64,000 bases of DNA from Diphasiastrum complanatum. Lineage: Eukaryota > Streptophyta > Lycopodiopsida > Lycopodiales > Lycopodiaceae. A program made the translations under genes and the position numbers. Numbering within the stretch: the stretch's first letter is position 1; every line of letters starts with the position of its first letter. A model generated the notes under the pieces. The model had not been told where the DNA came from. It did not search any database and was given only the letters and a program-made list of their open reading frames with translations. The stretch lies in the NCBI GenBank assembly GCA_029204225.1, contig CM055104.1, forward strand, positions 47,748,451 to 47,812,450, in the 5' to 3' direction. Shown in pieces: positions 11,483-21,956 of the stretch.

Positions 11483-11836
11483 TGTGAAGAACTGCCAAAA
11501 ATTGGCAAATCTAGCTTGATAAAAAACCATGTAGTATAATGTAAATTTTGTACATAAGTGGATTCCACACATGTGAGGCCAAGATGCCTCGTGGAAATCC
11601 ACTCCTAATGTAGGTTAGGTCAAATCCATAGGGTTGGTCATGTCAATTTTGGTAGTGATTCCTAGTTTATAGGACCTAAATCCTAGATTTAATATGAAAA
11701 TTGACCAACTAGTTACCAAGCATGACTCTAGGAAATAGACTAGGGTTTTATTTTAGCGCAAAAAGGCTGAGTTAACTTCCTTATTACAGGAAGTGAGTTT
11801 TGCTATGTATTTCAAGCTCCCATAGTGAGAAGATAG
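11483..11836 (+). repeat. Copia-B 3' LTR (truncated)
   Basis: Repeats the first half of the 5' LTR, beginning TGTGAAGAACTGCC. Homology stops at about 11836, where the 5' LTR continues and this copy does not. Confidence 0.85.
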
Positions 11837-11863
11837 ACTCCGATGGAGTGAAATGTCCATCAC

Positions 11864-12156
11864 GTAATAAGGAAGTTAACTCACTCTTTTTGCCCTAAAA
11901 TGAAACTCTAGTCTATTTCTTAGAGTCATATTTGGTAGGTGCATGGTTGGTCAAAATCTCATATCAAATCAAGGTCTAGATCCTATAAAGTAGGGACCTC
12001 TACCAAATAGACACAACCACCTCTCTTGACTCGAGCTAACCCACTTTAGGAGTGGATTGCCACATGGCACTTTGGCCATACATGTGTGAAAACAACTTTA
12101 CACAAAAATGTACAATATGTTGCATGGCTAGATTTGCCAATGTTGGCAATTTTTCA
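11864..12156 (-). repeat. Inverted LTR copy forming a hairpin with the 3' LTR
   Basis: Reverse-complement match to the LTR: GTAATAAGGAAGTTAACTCA here against TGAGTTAACTTCCTTATTAC at about 11770, through to GCCAATGTTGGCAATTTTTCA at the right end. The two arms (11483-11836 and 11864-12156) would fold into a long imperfect hairpin with a short loop. Confidence 0.8.
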
Positions 12157-12158
12157 TA

Positions 12159-13492
12159 GGAAATTCTCAGGTTGCATTTGGAATTCTCACTTAGTAATTT
12201 TCTCAACGTCCTGGCTATCTTCTACGTTGCATTTCTTCTTCATCACATATTATCCTTACTTAGGAATTTTGATGATACTTTACTAGGTGTATTTGGTCGT
12301 CTTTTGCGGCCGAGAACCTTCGACACTTGTGAAGGTCAGTTTTCTAAGTGTCAAATTTCTCTTCCTGCCTCCTCAGGTGGTGTTGGCCTAACATCTACTA
12401 CTTGCATTGCACCAGTTCTTTTTCTTGGAAGTTGGGCTCTTATTGCCTCTGCACTAGTTTCCAAGTTTCAACAGGGTAATCAACCTCTTTTTTTTTATTC
12501 AGTGGCTCATGTGGAGACTGGCACTTTGACTTTTCAACATGCTCTTCGCACTGCTCGAGGTTTACTTTCACCGCTTGTATAGCCTTTTGTGTCTCTCTTT
12601 GAATCTTTGGTCACAATCAGCGGCTGGTTTTTCAGAAGACTATCATGGAGCATCTTCACTCTTATTCATTTGGTCAACTTATCAATGATTCACTTTCTGA
12701 TGCAGTTCGGGCTCATCTTCTTTCACGTGCTGGTCCTGGTCCAGGGGCTTGGTTGGTTGCACGCCCAATTCTTCCACTCTTGTGACTCAACAATGACTTG
12801 TTTATAACTGCCCTTTGAACCAGATTGGGACTTTCGCATCCTATGTAAATTGGTATCTCTAAGTGTTCGGGTGGACATGAGGGCTTCTTGAACATCCAAG
12901 ACAAGACTATGGGTACTCATCTTATGCAATGCTGCTTAGGTGGAGAATGTATTGTTTCACATGATTCCATTCAAGATGCTCTTGTTGATATTGCTCATGA
13001 TAGTGGTTTTTATGTTGTTCGAGAACATACACACATTTTACCAGGGCCTTCTTTGCAATCTTATGTTGAGTTGACCTTGTTTTCTTGCGTGAGGGAATTT
13101 GCACTCTAAGAGATCTTGTCATTGTCGATCCCTCTCGGCAAGACCTCCTTTGTCGTTCTTCCACCATGCAAGGGGCCACTGCATCTCACACAGCTCAAGA
13201 AAAGGAGCAAGATTGTAATAATCGTGCACTTGGTGAAGATTTCATCCCCTTTGCCTTGGAAACATATGGTTGTCTTCATAAAAAATTTAATGATCTTTTG
13301 TCTTTATCTGTGGAGCTTCTGGTGAAACGCCAGGGACAAAGCATTACCTTACCATCTGCCATTTCTTTCCACCTCAACGTATTTCTATTGCATTACAACG
13401 TTCACAGGCACTTTAAATTCTTCGACGAGCCCAATTTGCAGGAGCAGCTGCTTCAAAGCTTCCTACATTACCTATTAATGGATCTATTTTAG
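12159..13492 (+). pseudogene. R2-like LINE, 3' half: RT thumb region and C-terminal endonuclease-like domain
   Basis: The LINE resumes with GNSQVAFGIL, later FDDTLLGVFGRLL, CQISLPASSGGVGLTS and FLGSWALIASALVS. Frameshifts and stops follow. The C-terminal part (about 12640-13490, several frames) has LINDSLSDAVRAHLLSRA, a Cys/His block MGTHLMQCCLGGECIVSHD, DALVDIAHDSGFYVVREHTH and GICTLRDLVIVDPSRQDL, then ALETYGCLHKKF. The spacing HD, E, then an acidic residue beside a beta strand suggests a restriction-endonuclease-like nuclease fold; this is inference. The segment with the catalytic YxDD box, roughly 200 residues between PFVRCF and QVAFGIL, is absent from both halves, so the copy is dead. Confidence 0.65.
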
Positions 13493-13630
13493 TTAATGAT
13501 TTACATTAAGCAGTTGGTTTTGAGTAATTAGTTTACTATTTTAAGTTTTACTAAGCTTTTGATTAGCTTAATTCATTTTTGCCATTCTCTACGGTATCAT
13601 TTTATATACTTGGGATGACATATTTGTAAA
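13493..13630. other. Unassigned AT-rich stretch
   Basis: Follows the LINE coding end and may be its 3' tail. I see no gene and no clear poly-A. Confidence 0.3.
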
Positions 13631-13945
13631 AGTTGCCGATCGTTTAGCTATAAGGGATATCGACCAAATTTGGTGGCGCGTTACTGAGGCAATGTGCTGT
13701 CTAATGGTGAAAGCATGGGTGCGTCCACGATCAAGGTGGTATGATAGCTGCCGATTGTTTAGCTATAAGGGCTATTGACCAGATTTGGTGGGGCATTATA
13801 GAGACAATGTGCTGCCTAACGGTGAAAGCATGGGTGCATCCACGATCAAGGTGGTACATTCAAGGATAGCTGTCGATCGTTTAGTGACCAAATTTGGTGG
13901 GGTGTGACTGAGGCAATGTGCTGCTTAATGGTGAAAGCACGGGTA
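13631..13945. repeat. Three diverged tandem repeats of about 115-120 bp
   Basis: Units begin at about 13631, 13748 and 13868. Each contains GCCGATCGTTTAGCTA-like, ACCAAATTTGGTGG, GGCAATGTGCTG and GGTGAAAGCA. The third unit is shortened by loss of the block after TTTAG. No coding frame is conserved across them. Confidence 0.85.
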
Positions 13946-14240
13946 GTTGAATGGGTGTTCCTTGTGGGCTGATTCTGTGATCGATTTGTATGGGCGAGGC
14001 TAGGCAAAGGTCCTTTGGCAGAGCTATCTCAAAGGGGGACCTTGTCTTTGTTACCTGTTAATAAACTTGCCTGAGTGTCTTGCTTGTATGTATTCATGGT
14101 GAGTCCTAGTACTCGTGCTTTGCCTAGTTTGCATAATTGCTTGTGATACAAAGAGTTGATGGCTTGAGAAAGAACCTTTCCTTTGAAGGCTGATACCATC
14201 AAACAAAGAGGACTACAAAATTTGTGGGGCTAATTTGCAG
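13946..14240. other. No gene recognised
   Basis: Ordinary non-coding sequence between two tandem-repeat blocks. No open frame or recognisable motif. Confidence 0.4.
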
Positions 14241-14690
14241 TTCAAGTACTCGCACGTGAATGGCAACGAAATGACTCAATGTTTGCAAAGAATGGATGGC
14301 TAGCCTATTTCTTGGGTTAGTTTCATTTGTGAGAATGCCCGTCTGATACAAGAAGGAAGTCAAAAGTTGGAAAGGGCAATTTCAGGGGAGATCTTCTATG
14401 GAACAATTGGCCTTCATTTGGAATGGCTACCTTTGGAACTGAAACTCACTACACATGGATTCACATTTCAAGTACTTGCATGTGAATGACAACTAAATGA
14501 CTCGATGTTTGGAAAGGATGGATGGCAAGCCTGTTACTTGGGTTAGTTTTCATTTGCGACAACACCCACCAGACGCAAGGAGGAAGTCAAAAGCTAGAAA
14601 GGGCAATTTTAGGAGAGATCTTCTACGGAACAATTGGTTTTCATTTGGGATGGCTACCTTCAGGGCTGAAACTCATTGAGCATGGGTGAT
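14241..14690. repeat. Tandem duplication, period 226 bp
   Basis: The segment starting TTCAAGTACT at 14241 recurs at 14467, with matching blocks such as GGAAGTCAAAAG, AAAGGGCAATTT and GAGATCTTCTA at constant spacing. The copies are about 80% identical by eye, so the duplication is old. Confidence 0.85.
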
Positions 14691-15200
14691 ATCTAGTGTC
14701 AGTTGAGTTTTTCCTCAAAGAGGAAAGACTAGGATCCTCTTCAAAGGTTGGCAAAAAGATGTTATGTCTCAAATAGTACTTGGCATAACAAACTTGTTGT
14801 GCAATCTGCAACCTTATGGAGTCCACTCACAAAGTCTCAAGCCATCAACTGCATCATTCATAGCGTGAACAAAATACAAATGCATTAGATTGGCTTTGCA
14901 CTTTTGTGCTAGCCTTCATCACTACTAGTTTACTTCTGGAGAAGTGATGTATAGTTGTACATCGGTCTTTGTACAAATATATGAAAGCTAATGTGGACAT
15001 ATGTTTGTGCATGTGGCCTACATCTACTCTTTGGCACCAACGAAGTGAATAGGGATGGAAAGCAAAGTGTTGGAAAGGTTTTTGTCTGAGAACTCTACTC
15101 TAAGTCCAGTCAGCTGATTTTATAAGAGGAGGGGAACTATCACACACACACACACCTCTCTCTTGGTGCAAATCTTGAATGAAAGTTGATCAAAATGGGG
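14691..15200. other. No gene recognised
   Basis: Non-coding sequence with a short (CA)n run near 15140. No supported frame on either strand. Confidence 0.4.
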
Positions 15201-15204
15201 GCAA

Positions 15205-15290
15205 ATCAAGGTGACCTAGCCATACTCACATGTGGAGACTAGCAAATTCAAGGTGACCTAGCCATACTCACATGAGGAGACTGGCAAACT
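15205..15290. repeat. Short tandem duplication, period 42 bp
   Basis: The block AAGGTGACCTAGCCATACTC followed by ACATG, GGAGACT and GCAAA occurs twice in a row. Confidence 0.85.
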
Positions 15291-15389
15291 TTGGACCTTA
15301 TAAGTTGACAAGTTCTTGTTGTGGAAAGAAAAGCTTGTTATAGGCTTTCTCTGGACCAACAATGATGAGGAGACATAATGAGTACGCTA

Positions 15390-15800
15390 ACTTGTGTTAC
15401 GTGTAAAGCAGTTGATCATCAAAGGAACTGTAAAAGTGAATCTTGCATGAGAGACATGGTACTTCAAACAAACGCTAAGGGATAGTTCACATTGGAATCG
15501 GACTAGTGCAAAATCTAGGTGCATGTGTCTGATTCAAAGAGAGCTACTTGAAGCCAAGGGAGATGTACATTTCTTGTTTTGGCTGTGAGGCAACTGACCA
15601 ATGATGGAATTGTGAAAATTATGTTTTGCGGACATAGTGTTTCAAACAAATGTGAAGAGATAGTTTGTATGTGGATCAAATTGGTGTGACCCATTGGCTC
15701 TCCACAAGGTCAATGGTTACATTTGGGTTGATTCAAAGATAGCAACTTCAAGCTAAGTGAGAGGTGCATTGCGGAGTACTCAATCTTTGCCTACCGTAAA
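15390..15800. repeat. Diverged duplication of about 190 bp
   Basis: Two successive segments share, in order, GCAGTTGATCATCAAAGGAACTG-like / GCAACTGACCAATGATGGAATTG-like, ACTTCAAACAAA / GTTTCAAACAAA, GGATAGTT / AGATAGTT and GATTCAAAGA. Identity is clearly below that of the other repeats here. Confidence 0.55.
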
Positions 15801-16335
15801 GAGCCAAAAGAAAAAGTATCAAGATCAGGCTGGGACAAGGAGAGAAATCAAGGTGCAAAAGCAACAAGGCATGGAGTGGACCATAAAGTGGGCAATCAAC
15901 GATATCCCTTGGCTCAGGGAGCCTTGATACCTATGCAGAACTGATCAAATCTGGAGCTCAGGGATCTCAACACAAAGTGCATCAAGGACAAATCAGAAGC
16001 TCAAAGGAGTTCAAAGTCTAAAATTAGAAGCGACAAGGGCGAACATTTCAACAAAAAGCCTCTGTCACCAGTTAATAAGGTTCTTGGGTTTTATGTAAGT
16101 GATATAAAATCTACCTTTTTCCCAGAAAAAGTGAGATTTTCAAGTTATGTAATTTTTTGATATAAAGAGCTGAGCCTCCAACTTGTGGTGTGCCAGCTAC
16201 AAATGCTAATAAAAAGTGGCCAGTAAACTGAGTACTGTGCCAAGTAGCTTAAACGTAGTTAATTTTAATTGGGAGACACCTTTACTTTAATCTGACATCT
16301 GATGAGGACATCAGATTTTAAAAAGGTGGGGTGGA
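15801..16335. other. Non-coding tail of the tandem-repeat region, ending in a purine tract
   Basis: No gene seen. The last 20 bp (16316-16335, AAAAAGGTGGGGTGGA) look like a polypurine tract placed before an LTR start. The repeat-rich stretch 13.6-16.3 kb may therefore be the interior of a large coding-free LTR element. Confidence 0.4.
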
Positions 16336-16858
16336 TGTTGTAAAGCTACCTTTATAGGCTTTACTTTTGGCACCAGCATTGTCCCTGGTACCAGCAGTGC
16401 CACTGCTGCTCTTGGCGCCACCGGCTTCGGCGTCGCTCCCGACGCCACTGTGACCAGAATCCAGTCGGTGCCAAGTTCCTATGGCTGAAAAACTTTCTAG
16501 CAAAGTCCAGAGAGCTCCGATCGATGTGCAATCACCTCACACGATCTAGCCATGATTAAAGGAAGCCTGGGGATCAATAAATTATAGAGAGAAAAAATCC
16601 TAGAGAGAAAAAATTCTAGAGAAAAAAAACATGCTTTACCAGCTTGGGAAGAGCACTTGGCATGAGGGGAGGTGGCGAATCCCACCAAAACTCTAGGGGA
16701 ATGCGGATTGTGACTCATGGCGAGCTCCAACCAAGTCTCAGCTTCCCTTGCTGGAATGTTGTCCTGGCGCTTGCCTTGGCATGCCAGTGCCCCGGAGACT
16801 AGGGTTGGTCACACACTTGAAATGTGACCTTCTTAGATCTATCAATAAAGTGAGATTT
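16336..16858 (+). repeat. LTR-like segment after a purine tract (putative)
   Basis: Starts TGTTGTAAAG directly after the purine tract. It is more GC-rich than its surroundings (16370-16460) and is cut at 16859 by the LTR of Copia-C. There is no second copy here, so the call rests on the start alone. Confidence 0.35.
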
Positions 16859-17690
16859 TGTGGAAAAAGTACAAAAAGAACCAAGAGTGGATTCTAATCT
16901 GATCCTCAAGAGGGATTGGTTGTCAGATTACTTGATCTATCAATCTACTTCAGATTAAGATCAATCTAGATCAATTCTAGACACAAAATCCTAACAAGAA
17001 CAATCATTAATTGAAGGTAAATGTACTTTATGGTTTCACACGTGTGAAACACTGTCTGAGTACGGACTCCAACCTGAAAATCAAGTACACATTGATAGAA
17101 TCTCAAAACAATCAAAACAAATGTAGACAAATGGAGAGAACCACTCAAAATTGCTTCCAAAACCAAGATTGGTGTCTCACACTGATTATGGCCAAATGTG
17201 GCTCTATATATACAATAGGTGGGAGCTCGTGGTACTGATCATCCCTTTGATCCCACATGTGTGAAGGTGCTTTGTCATATGATGATTCATCATGCAAAAC
17301 TGACACTTGGACAAAACCTTCTATTTTGAGCACTTTTGGTCCATTTTCCTTCTATATGGAGATCTACTTGAAAATCTTCTAGAAGTCAAATTTCGTCTAC
17401 TTCAGCTTATTCCACACATGTGAGCTGTCCTCTACACATGGGATGTGAGACCTAACCAAAGGATGTGGCTCATGCAAGCAATAGACTGATGCCATGTGTC
17501 ATATGTCTAGAAAACTAGTTTTTGGTCTTTTTAGCCACTAGAACTTGAATTAAATCATATGTACAGCCTATATGATTATGGTACATGACAAGTACACTAT
17601 TTTCACATGTGGGAACAGGTTCCACACATGTGTGTCTATCTATATACAAGATATTTGGCCTCTACCAAGCTTAGTTTTGCATTTTTAACA
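16859..17690 (-). repeat. Copia-C 3' LTR
   Basis: About 832 bp, TG...CA ends, nearly identical to 20808-21637. It contains the perfect palindrome TTCACACGTGTGAA at 17035-17048. Confidence 0.95.
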
Positions 17691-17827
17691 CTCCTCAAAA
17701 ATTTAGCTTGGTAAATTTAGCTTGATGGAAAACATGATGATCTTGAACTTGACTCCATGGGCTGAATTGGTCTTTGCTAGTTCAAAGGGTGTGAAGATCA
17801 GCCAATGAGCTTGATGTTGATCTGAAA

Positions 17828-18397
17828 TCACCATATCCATGATAGTGCTTCTTTGATGTTGACATCTTTGATGAGCTTGAGAGCTTTGCACCATCCTAGC
17901 ACCTCCAAAATTGATTCCTTCCAATTTTCATGTAGATACTTGACCTTGAGGCTTGCTCCTTCACATGAGATATGCTCCTCTTTCCCTTGAAATGTGAGCC
18001 ACATGGGCTCAACCATGTTTCTTGAGTTTCTTTTTGGAATCACAACTTGAGAAGGTCTCTCCTCCTCAATCCTTGGCACACTTGAACCTTGAGATGACTC
18101 CTTAAGATCCTCTTCATGATGCTCCTTCTTGATGGAAATCCGAGACCTCCATGTCTCATAATGATCACAACAAGTATGACCATTCAATATGCACTTCCTA
18201 TGATTATCAAGATTACTTATGCTAGAAACATAAGTCCAAAAATCACCACAACTTGGCATGATTTTTCCAATATTGAAATCAAAAGGTATCTCCATCTCAA
18301 TAAGGCTAACTACTTGATTATGGATATAAGTGTCCACTTTGGATGTTTCACTTATTCTCGTAAGAAGTTTACAACTTGCCTTTAGGATTGAAAACAT
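17828..18397 (-). pseudogene. Copia-C pol remnant (linker region)
   Basis: A minus-strand frame containing IPKRNSRNMVEPMWLTFQGK, which matches the copia linker between integrase and RT (TPRRSSRAKVEPSRLTYQGK in Copia-F). The rest of the frame (HNQVVSLIEME, HENWKESILEVLGWC) is not recognisable. No catalytic motif is present. Confidence 0.5.
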
Positions 18398-19206
18398 ACA
18401 ATTTTCATTTTATGAATGAACACATCATTCATGATCTTATTGAAACCAAAAGATCCTATATTATGAAGATATTTCCATTTCCTTGACTTCATAACTAATG
18501 TAAGCTTACAAGGAAAACATATTTTGCTATCTTTTAAGACATCACACTCAACTAGCATTGCCTTAAGCCACCTTTGAGATACAAAAATCCCTTCAAAGCC
18601 AAATGGTTCTTCATAAGTTGACATGATAGCATAAATAAAACTATTTTCATTTTGTGATTGCTGCTCCTTATTCTTGATTGATTTCTCTTGGATCATAACA
18701 ATAAGTTTGAGCTTATTTAAAGTTCCAAGCAAAATACTTTCCAAGGACATAAAATAAATCCAAGTTACTCTTATGAAAGTGACATCTATCTTTGCATCTT
18801 GAACCAAACAATGCACTTCCAAATGAAAAATTTCAAAAGATTTGACATGTGTTCTGATGGACTCTTGAAGACAAATCTTGCAAGTCCTTGTGAGACTCCA
18901 AGCCTCATTCACCTTTCCACAAAGGAAACACCTTCCCTTGGACTTCTCCTTCTTGTATTTGCATTTCAAACTTGAAGCTCCATCCTTCACCTTGGCCCCC
19001 TTGCTTTGGCTCTCCTTGGATAAATTGGTCTTCTTTTTGTAGCATCTTGAGAAAATATATCCTCCCTTGCCACAAAGGTTGTACTTAGGATCCTTTCTTT
19101 CCTTCAATAGGATGCCACCTATTGATGCCATGTGAATAAAAACCTGTGATATGATTCTACAAATGTGATTTGTGACTTTCAAGAGACTAGATTTGAACAT
19201 CTTCAA
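18382..19206 (-). pseudogene. Copia-C shrunken gag fused to integrase and RT scraps
   Basis: From the ATG at 19131, MASIGGILLKERKDPK resembles a copia Gag start. It runs straight into YNLCGKGGYIFSRCYKKK, a zinc knuckle whose first Cys is lost, so about 230 Gag residues are deleted with the frame kept. Next, CFLCGKVNEAWSLTRTCK and FHLEVHCLVQDAK line up with the integrase zinc finger and first catalytic region of Copia-F (KVCEACALSKAHK, LIHSDVH), heavily mutated. IYAIMSTYEEPFGFEG and WLKAMLVECDVL line up with the start of the RT region (LIEEPSSFEEA, WRDAMQVEYDAL). Order is kept while most sequence between is gone. It is not expected to have enzymatic activity. Confidence 0.6.
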
Positions 19207-19209
19207 TAA

Positions 19210-20794
19210 TCTAGAATGATCTACAAAAGATCTAGCTCACAAACCTAAGAATCAATCTTCACACTAATGACTAGTCACTTAGAAACTTTGCTTTGATCAC
19301 TAAGACAAAAGCACACAATCTTTGAATCAAATCACAAAAGAAATCAGATCCAATCTCCTATTGGACTCATCAAATACCAATGACTCTTTCTTTTGAAAGT
19401 TGAAATGGATATGAAAAAGATTTGACACCTAGATTTTTCTTTTCACTTGACTAGTTCTCTCAACAGTTGAGATTCTTGAACAAAAAATGTGTTTTGTTTC
19501 AAATACATGAAAATCAAACTTAATCACTTCTTTTGGACTCACTCTTGACCCAAATAATCTCACACTTGGGATTTAGAATGAATTTGATTTAATTTGAAAA
19601 CAAACTATACCACCAATTTTTCACAAAGCTTAAAAATTTAGACAACTAGAGATTCACAAAGATCTCAACCATGCATGAATACTCAAATATGGACTCCTCC
19701 TCATTCTAGTCATCCAATGGGATCACAAATTGACCCTCACACTCTCACAAAGAAAGTTGAAAAGAACTAATTTGAGTTTCATACATACTATGTCAACTTT
19801 TGCTCAATAAATTGATTCAATCACCCCTATTGGATTCTACCAATTACTCTACCTTTAGAGACTTGGAATGAAATTCAAAATCAAAAGTTGTGATTTTTCT
19901 CACTAATATATTGTGCTTCAAAGAGCTAATGCCACTTAGAAAGATTTGATCACCTAGGAGAAGACAAACTCTCCACCAATAACAACACAAAATGAGCTTC
20001 TAGATCTTGCCCTCTGCAAAGGAAGGAACTCTTAGAAAATTGGATCTCTCTCTACACATTTGTCATAGACACCTTAATGAATCTTTTCAAACCTTACAAT
20101 CACTCAAACAAATTGAGTAGGGTTGAACAATGTGACTTGGATCTCAATCTCTTTTCTAGAACTCTCAATTTAAGCCAATCTATGTCAAATTCTACAAAAG
20201 ATTTGCATAGATGCTCTATATGCACTAGAAACTCTCAAAGGTTTCACTTGGAGGACAGATCCAAAGATTTTTTCTAGCAAATTGATGCTTCTAAACTTGA
20301 CCCTATCACTCTTGAACAAATCTAGAGTGATGGTACAATGGATTTCAACCTCTCACCTTGCATATCACTCCTTAATCTATGATTTTTAGCAAAATCTCTC
20401 TCAACTTCAACATGCACTCAAAAAATCAGAGATGATCAGTTAATGCACCTATTTCAAGATTCAAATTTCATTTCTTAACTGATCTAATCCAAGAACTAAT
20501 CAAGGGATTAGATTCTCTATAGAAAATGCTTGATTTTGCACCAAGAATTACTCAAATTGGGTATGTGAGTCAAATTCTACAAATTTTTGAAATTTCTTAG
20601 TCAAAACCGGAGTTGTACAGCCTCACACGTGTGAAAAAGGTTCCTATAGCCTACAACAAGTTCTGGTCCAAAAATTTTGAGAATATCTATCAAATCCAAC
20701 TCGCTACTCAAAATTTGACTAGTTTCCAAAAAACTGCTAATTTTGGCTTTGATTTGGATTAACCCTATCAATTTCAACAAAATCTCTTGTACTT
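19210..20794 (-). other. Copia-C leader (non-coding)
   Basis: A long AT-rich untranslated region between the primer site and the gag remnant, with no supported frame. It carries another TCACACGTGTGA palindrome at 20623-20634. Such leaders usually hold packaging signals; none can be pointed to here. Confidence 0.6.
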
Positions 20795-20807
20795 GGCTCT
20801 GATACCA
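20795..20807 (-). promoter_or_regulatory. Copia-C primer-binding site
   Basis: Minus-strand TGGTATCAGAGCC directly abuts the 5' LTR. It is complementary to the 3' end of initiator tRNA-Met, the standard primer of plant copia elements. Confidence 0.95.
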
Positions 20808-21637
20808 TGTGGAAAAAGTACAAAAAGGACCAAGAGTGGATCCTAATCTGATCCTCAAGAGGGATTGGTTGTCAGATTACTTGATCTATCAATCTACTTC
20901 AGATTAAGATCAATCTAGGTCAATTCTAGACACAAAATCCTAACAAGAACAATCATTAATTGAAGGTAAGTGTACTTTATGGTTTCACACATGTGAAACA
21001 CTGTCTGAGTACGGACTCCAACCTGAAAATCAAGTACACATTGATAGAATCTCAAAACAATCAAAACAAATGTAGACAAATGGAGAGAACCACTCAAAAT
21101 TGCTTCCAAAACCAAGATTGGTGTCTCACACTAATTATGGCCAAATGTGGCTCTATATATACAATAAGTGGGAGCTCGTGGTATTGATCATCCCTTTGAT
21201 CCCACATGTGTGAAGGTGCTTTGTCATATGATGATTCATCATGCAAAACTGACACTTGGACAAAACCTTCTATTTTGAGCACTTTTGGTCCATTTTCCTT
21301 CTATATGGAGATCTACTTGAAAATCTTCTAGAAGTCAAAATTCGTCTACTTCAGCTTATTCCACACATGTGAGCTGTCCTCTACACATGGGATGTGACAC
21401 CTAACCAAAGGATGTGGCTCATGCAAGCAATAGACTGATGCCATGTGTCATATGTCTAGAAAACTAGTTTTTGGCCTTTTTAGCCACTAGAACTTGAATT
21501 AGATCATATGTACAGCCTATATGATTATGGTACATGACAAGTACACTATTTTCACACGTGGGAACAGGCTCCACACATGTGTGTCTATCTTTATACAAGA
21601 TATTTGGCCTCTACCAAGCTTAGTTTTGCATTTTACA
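20808..21637 (-). repeat. Copia-C 5' LTR
   Basis: About 830 bp, matching 16859-17690 end to end. In this copy the palindrome reads TTCACACATGTGAA (20984-20997), so one central base differs from the 3' LTR. Confidence 0.95.
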
Positions 21638-21956
21638 CAGATGTTACTCGTTTGTAACAAAGCTTTGAGTTAGTTAAGTTTGATGTATTTGAAGATAAGT
21701 TTTACTTCAAGGTAAAGAAATAGTGCATTTTCTTCAAAGGCTCTTACCTTTTAGCTCTTTTCTCCGATTAGGGCCGTCCAAAAGCCAAAATCCTTCAAAT
21801 AAAGGGCAAGAAAGGAATGTACCCTGCAAATACGGTACCTGAAAACAGAGAGATTGCAGCGGAGAAAGTGTTTGGAGTGCACCAAAAGTCTTTTCACCAT
21901 TCTAGTGGGCAAGTAGTTGGGAGTTGGTGACGAAGGGCATTTCGGAGGACAACACC
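21638..21956. other. No gene recognised
   Basis: Short non-coding interval between Copia-C and the foldback element. It may belong to the LTR-like segment cut at 16858, but no terminal match is clear. Confidence 0.4.

Larger units (their letters stand above)
8236..12156 (+). mobile_element. Copia-B: internally deleted copia element with inverted extra LTR, inserted in the LINE
   Basis: Parts in order: 5' LTR (8236-8933), tRNA primer site (8934), leader with a 173-bp tandem duplication, gag with zinc knuckle, a short run of pol debris, purine tract (11470-11482), 3' LTR (11483 to about 11836) and a second, inverted LTR piece (11864-12156). Protease, integrase and RT are missing apart from small traces. 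It splits the LINE, and the LINE has also lost the middle of its RT across the site, so the event was not a simple clean insertion. Confidence 0.85.
16859..21637 (-). mobile_element. Copia-C: internally deleted copia element with two LTRs
   Basis: The element lies on the minus strand. 5' LTR 20808-21637, primer site 20795-20807, leader of about 1.6 kb (19210-20794), shrunken gag-pol remnants (17828-19206), purine tract (minus strand, 17691-17706) and 3' LTR 16859-17690. The two LTRs differ at roughly 15-20 positions by eye, about 2%, mostly transitions, so the element is fairly young although its coding part is reduced. No RT or RNase H is left, so it could only move using enzymes from another element. 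Confidence 0.9.

Noticed and set aside
13631..13945. CRISPR-like array
   Set aside because: Three long diverged repeats with no short constant repeats or unique spacers, in plant nuclear DNA; they are ordinary tandem duplications.
14497..14679. 60-residue plus-strand ORF in the 226-bp duplication
   Set aside because: The frame is not open in the other copy of the duplication, so coding is unlikely.
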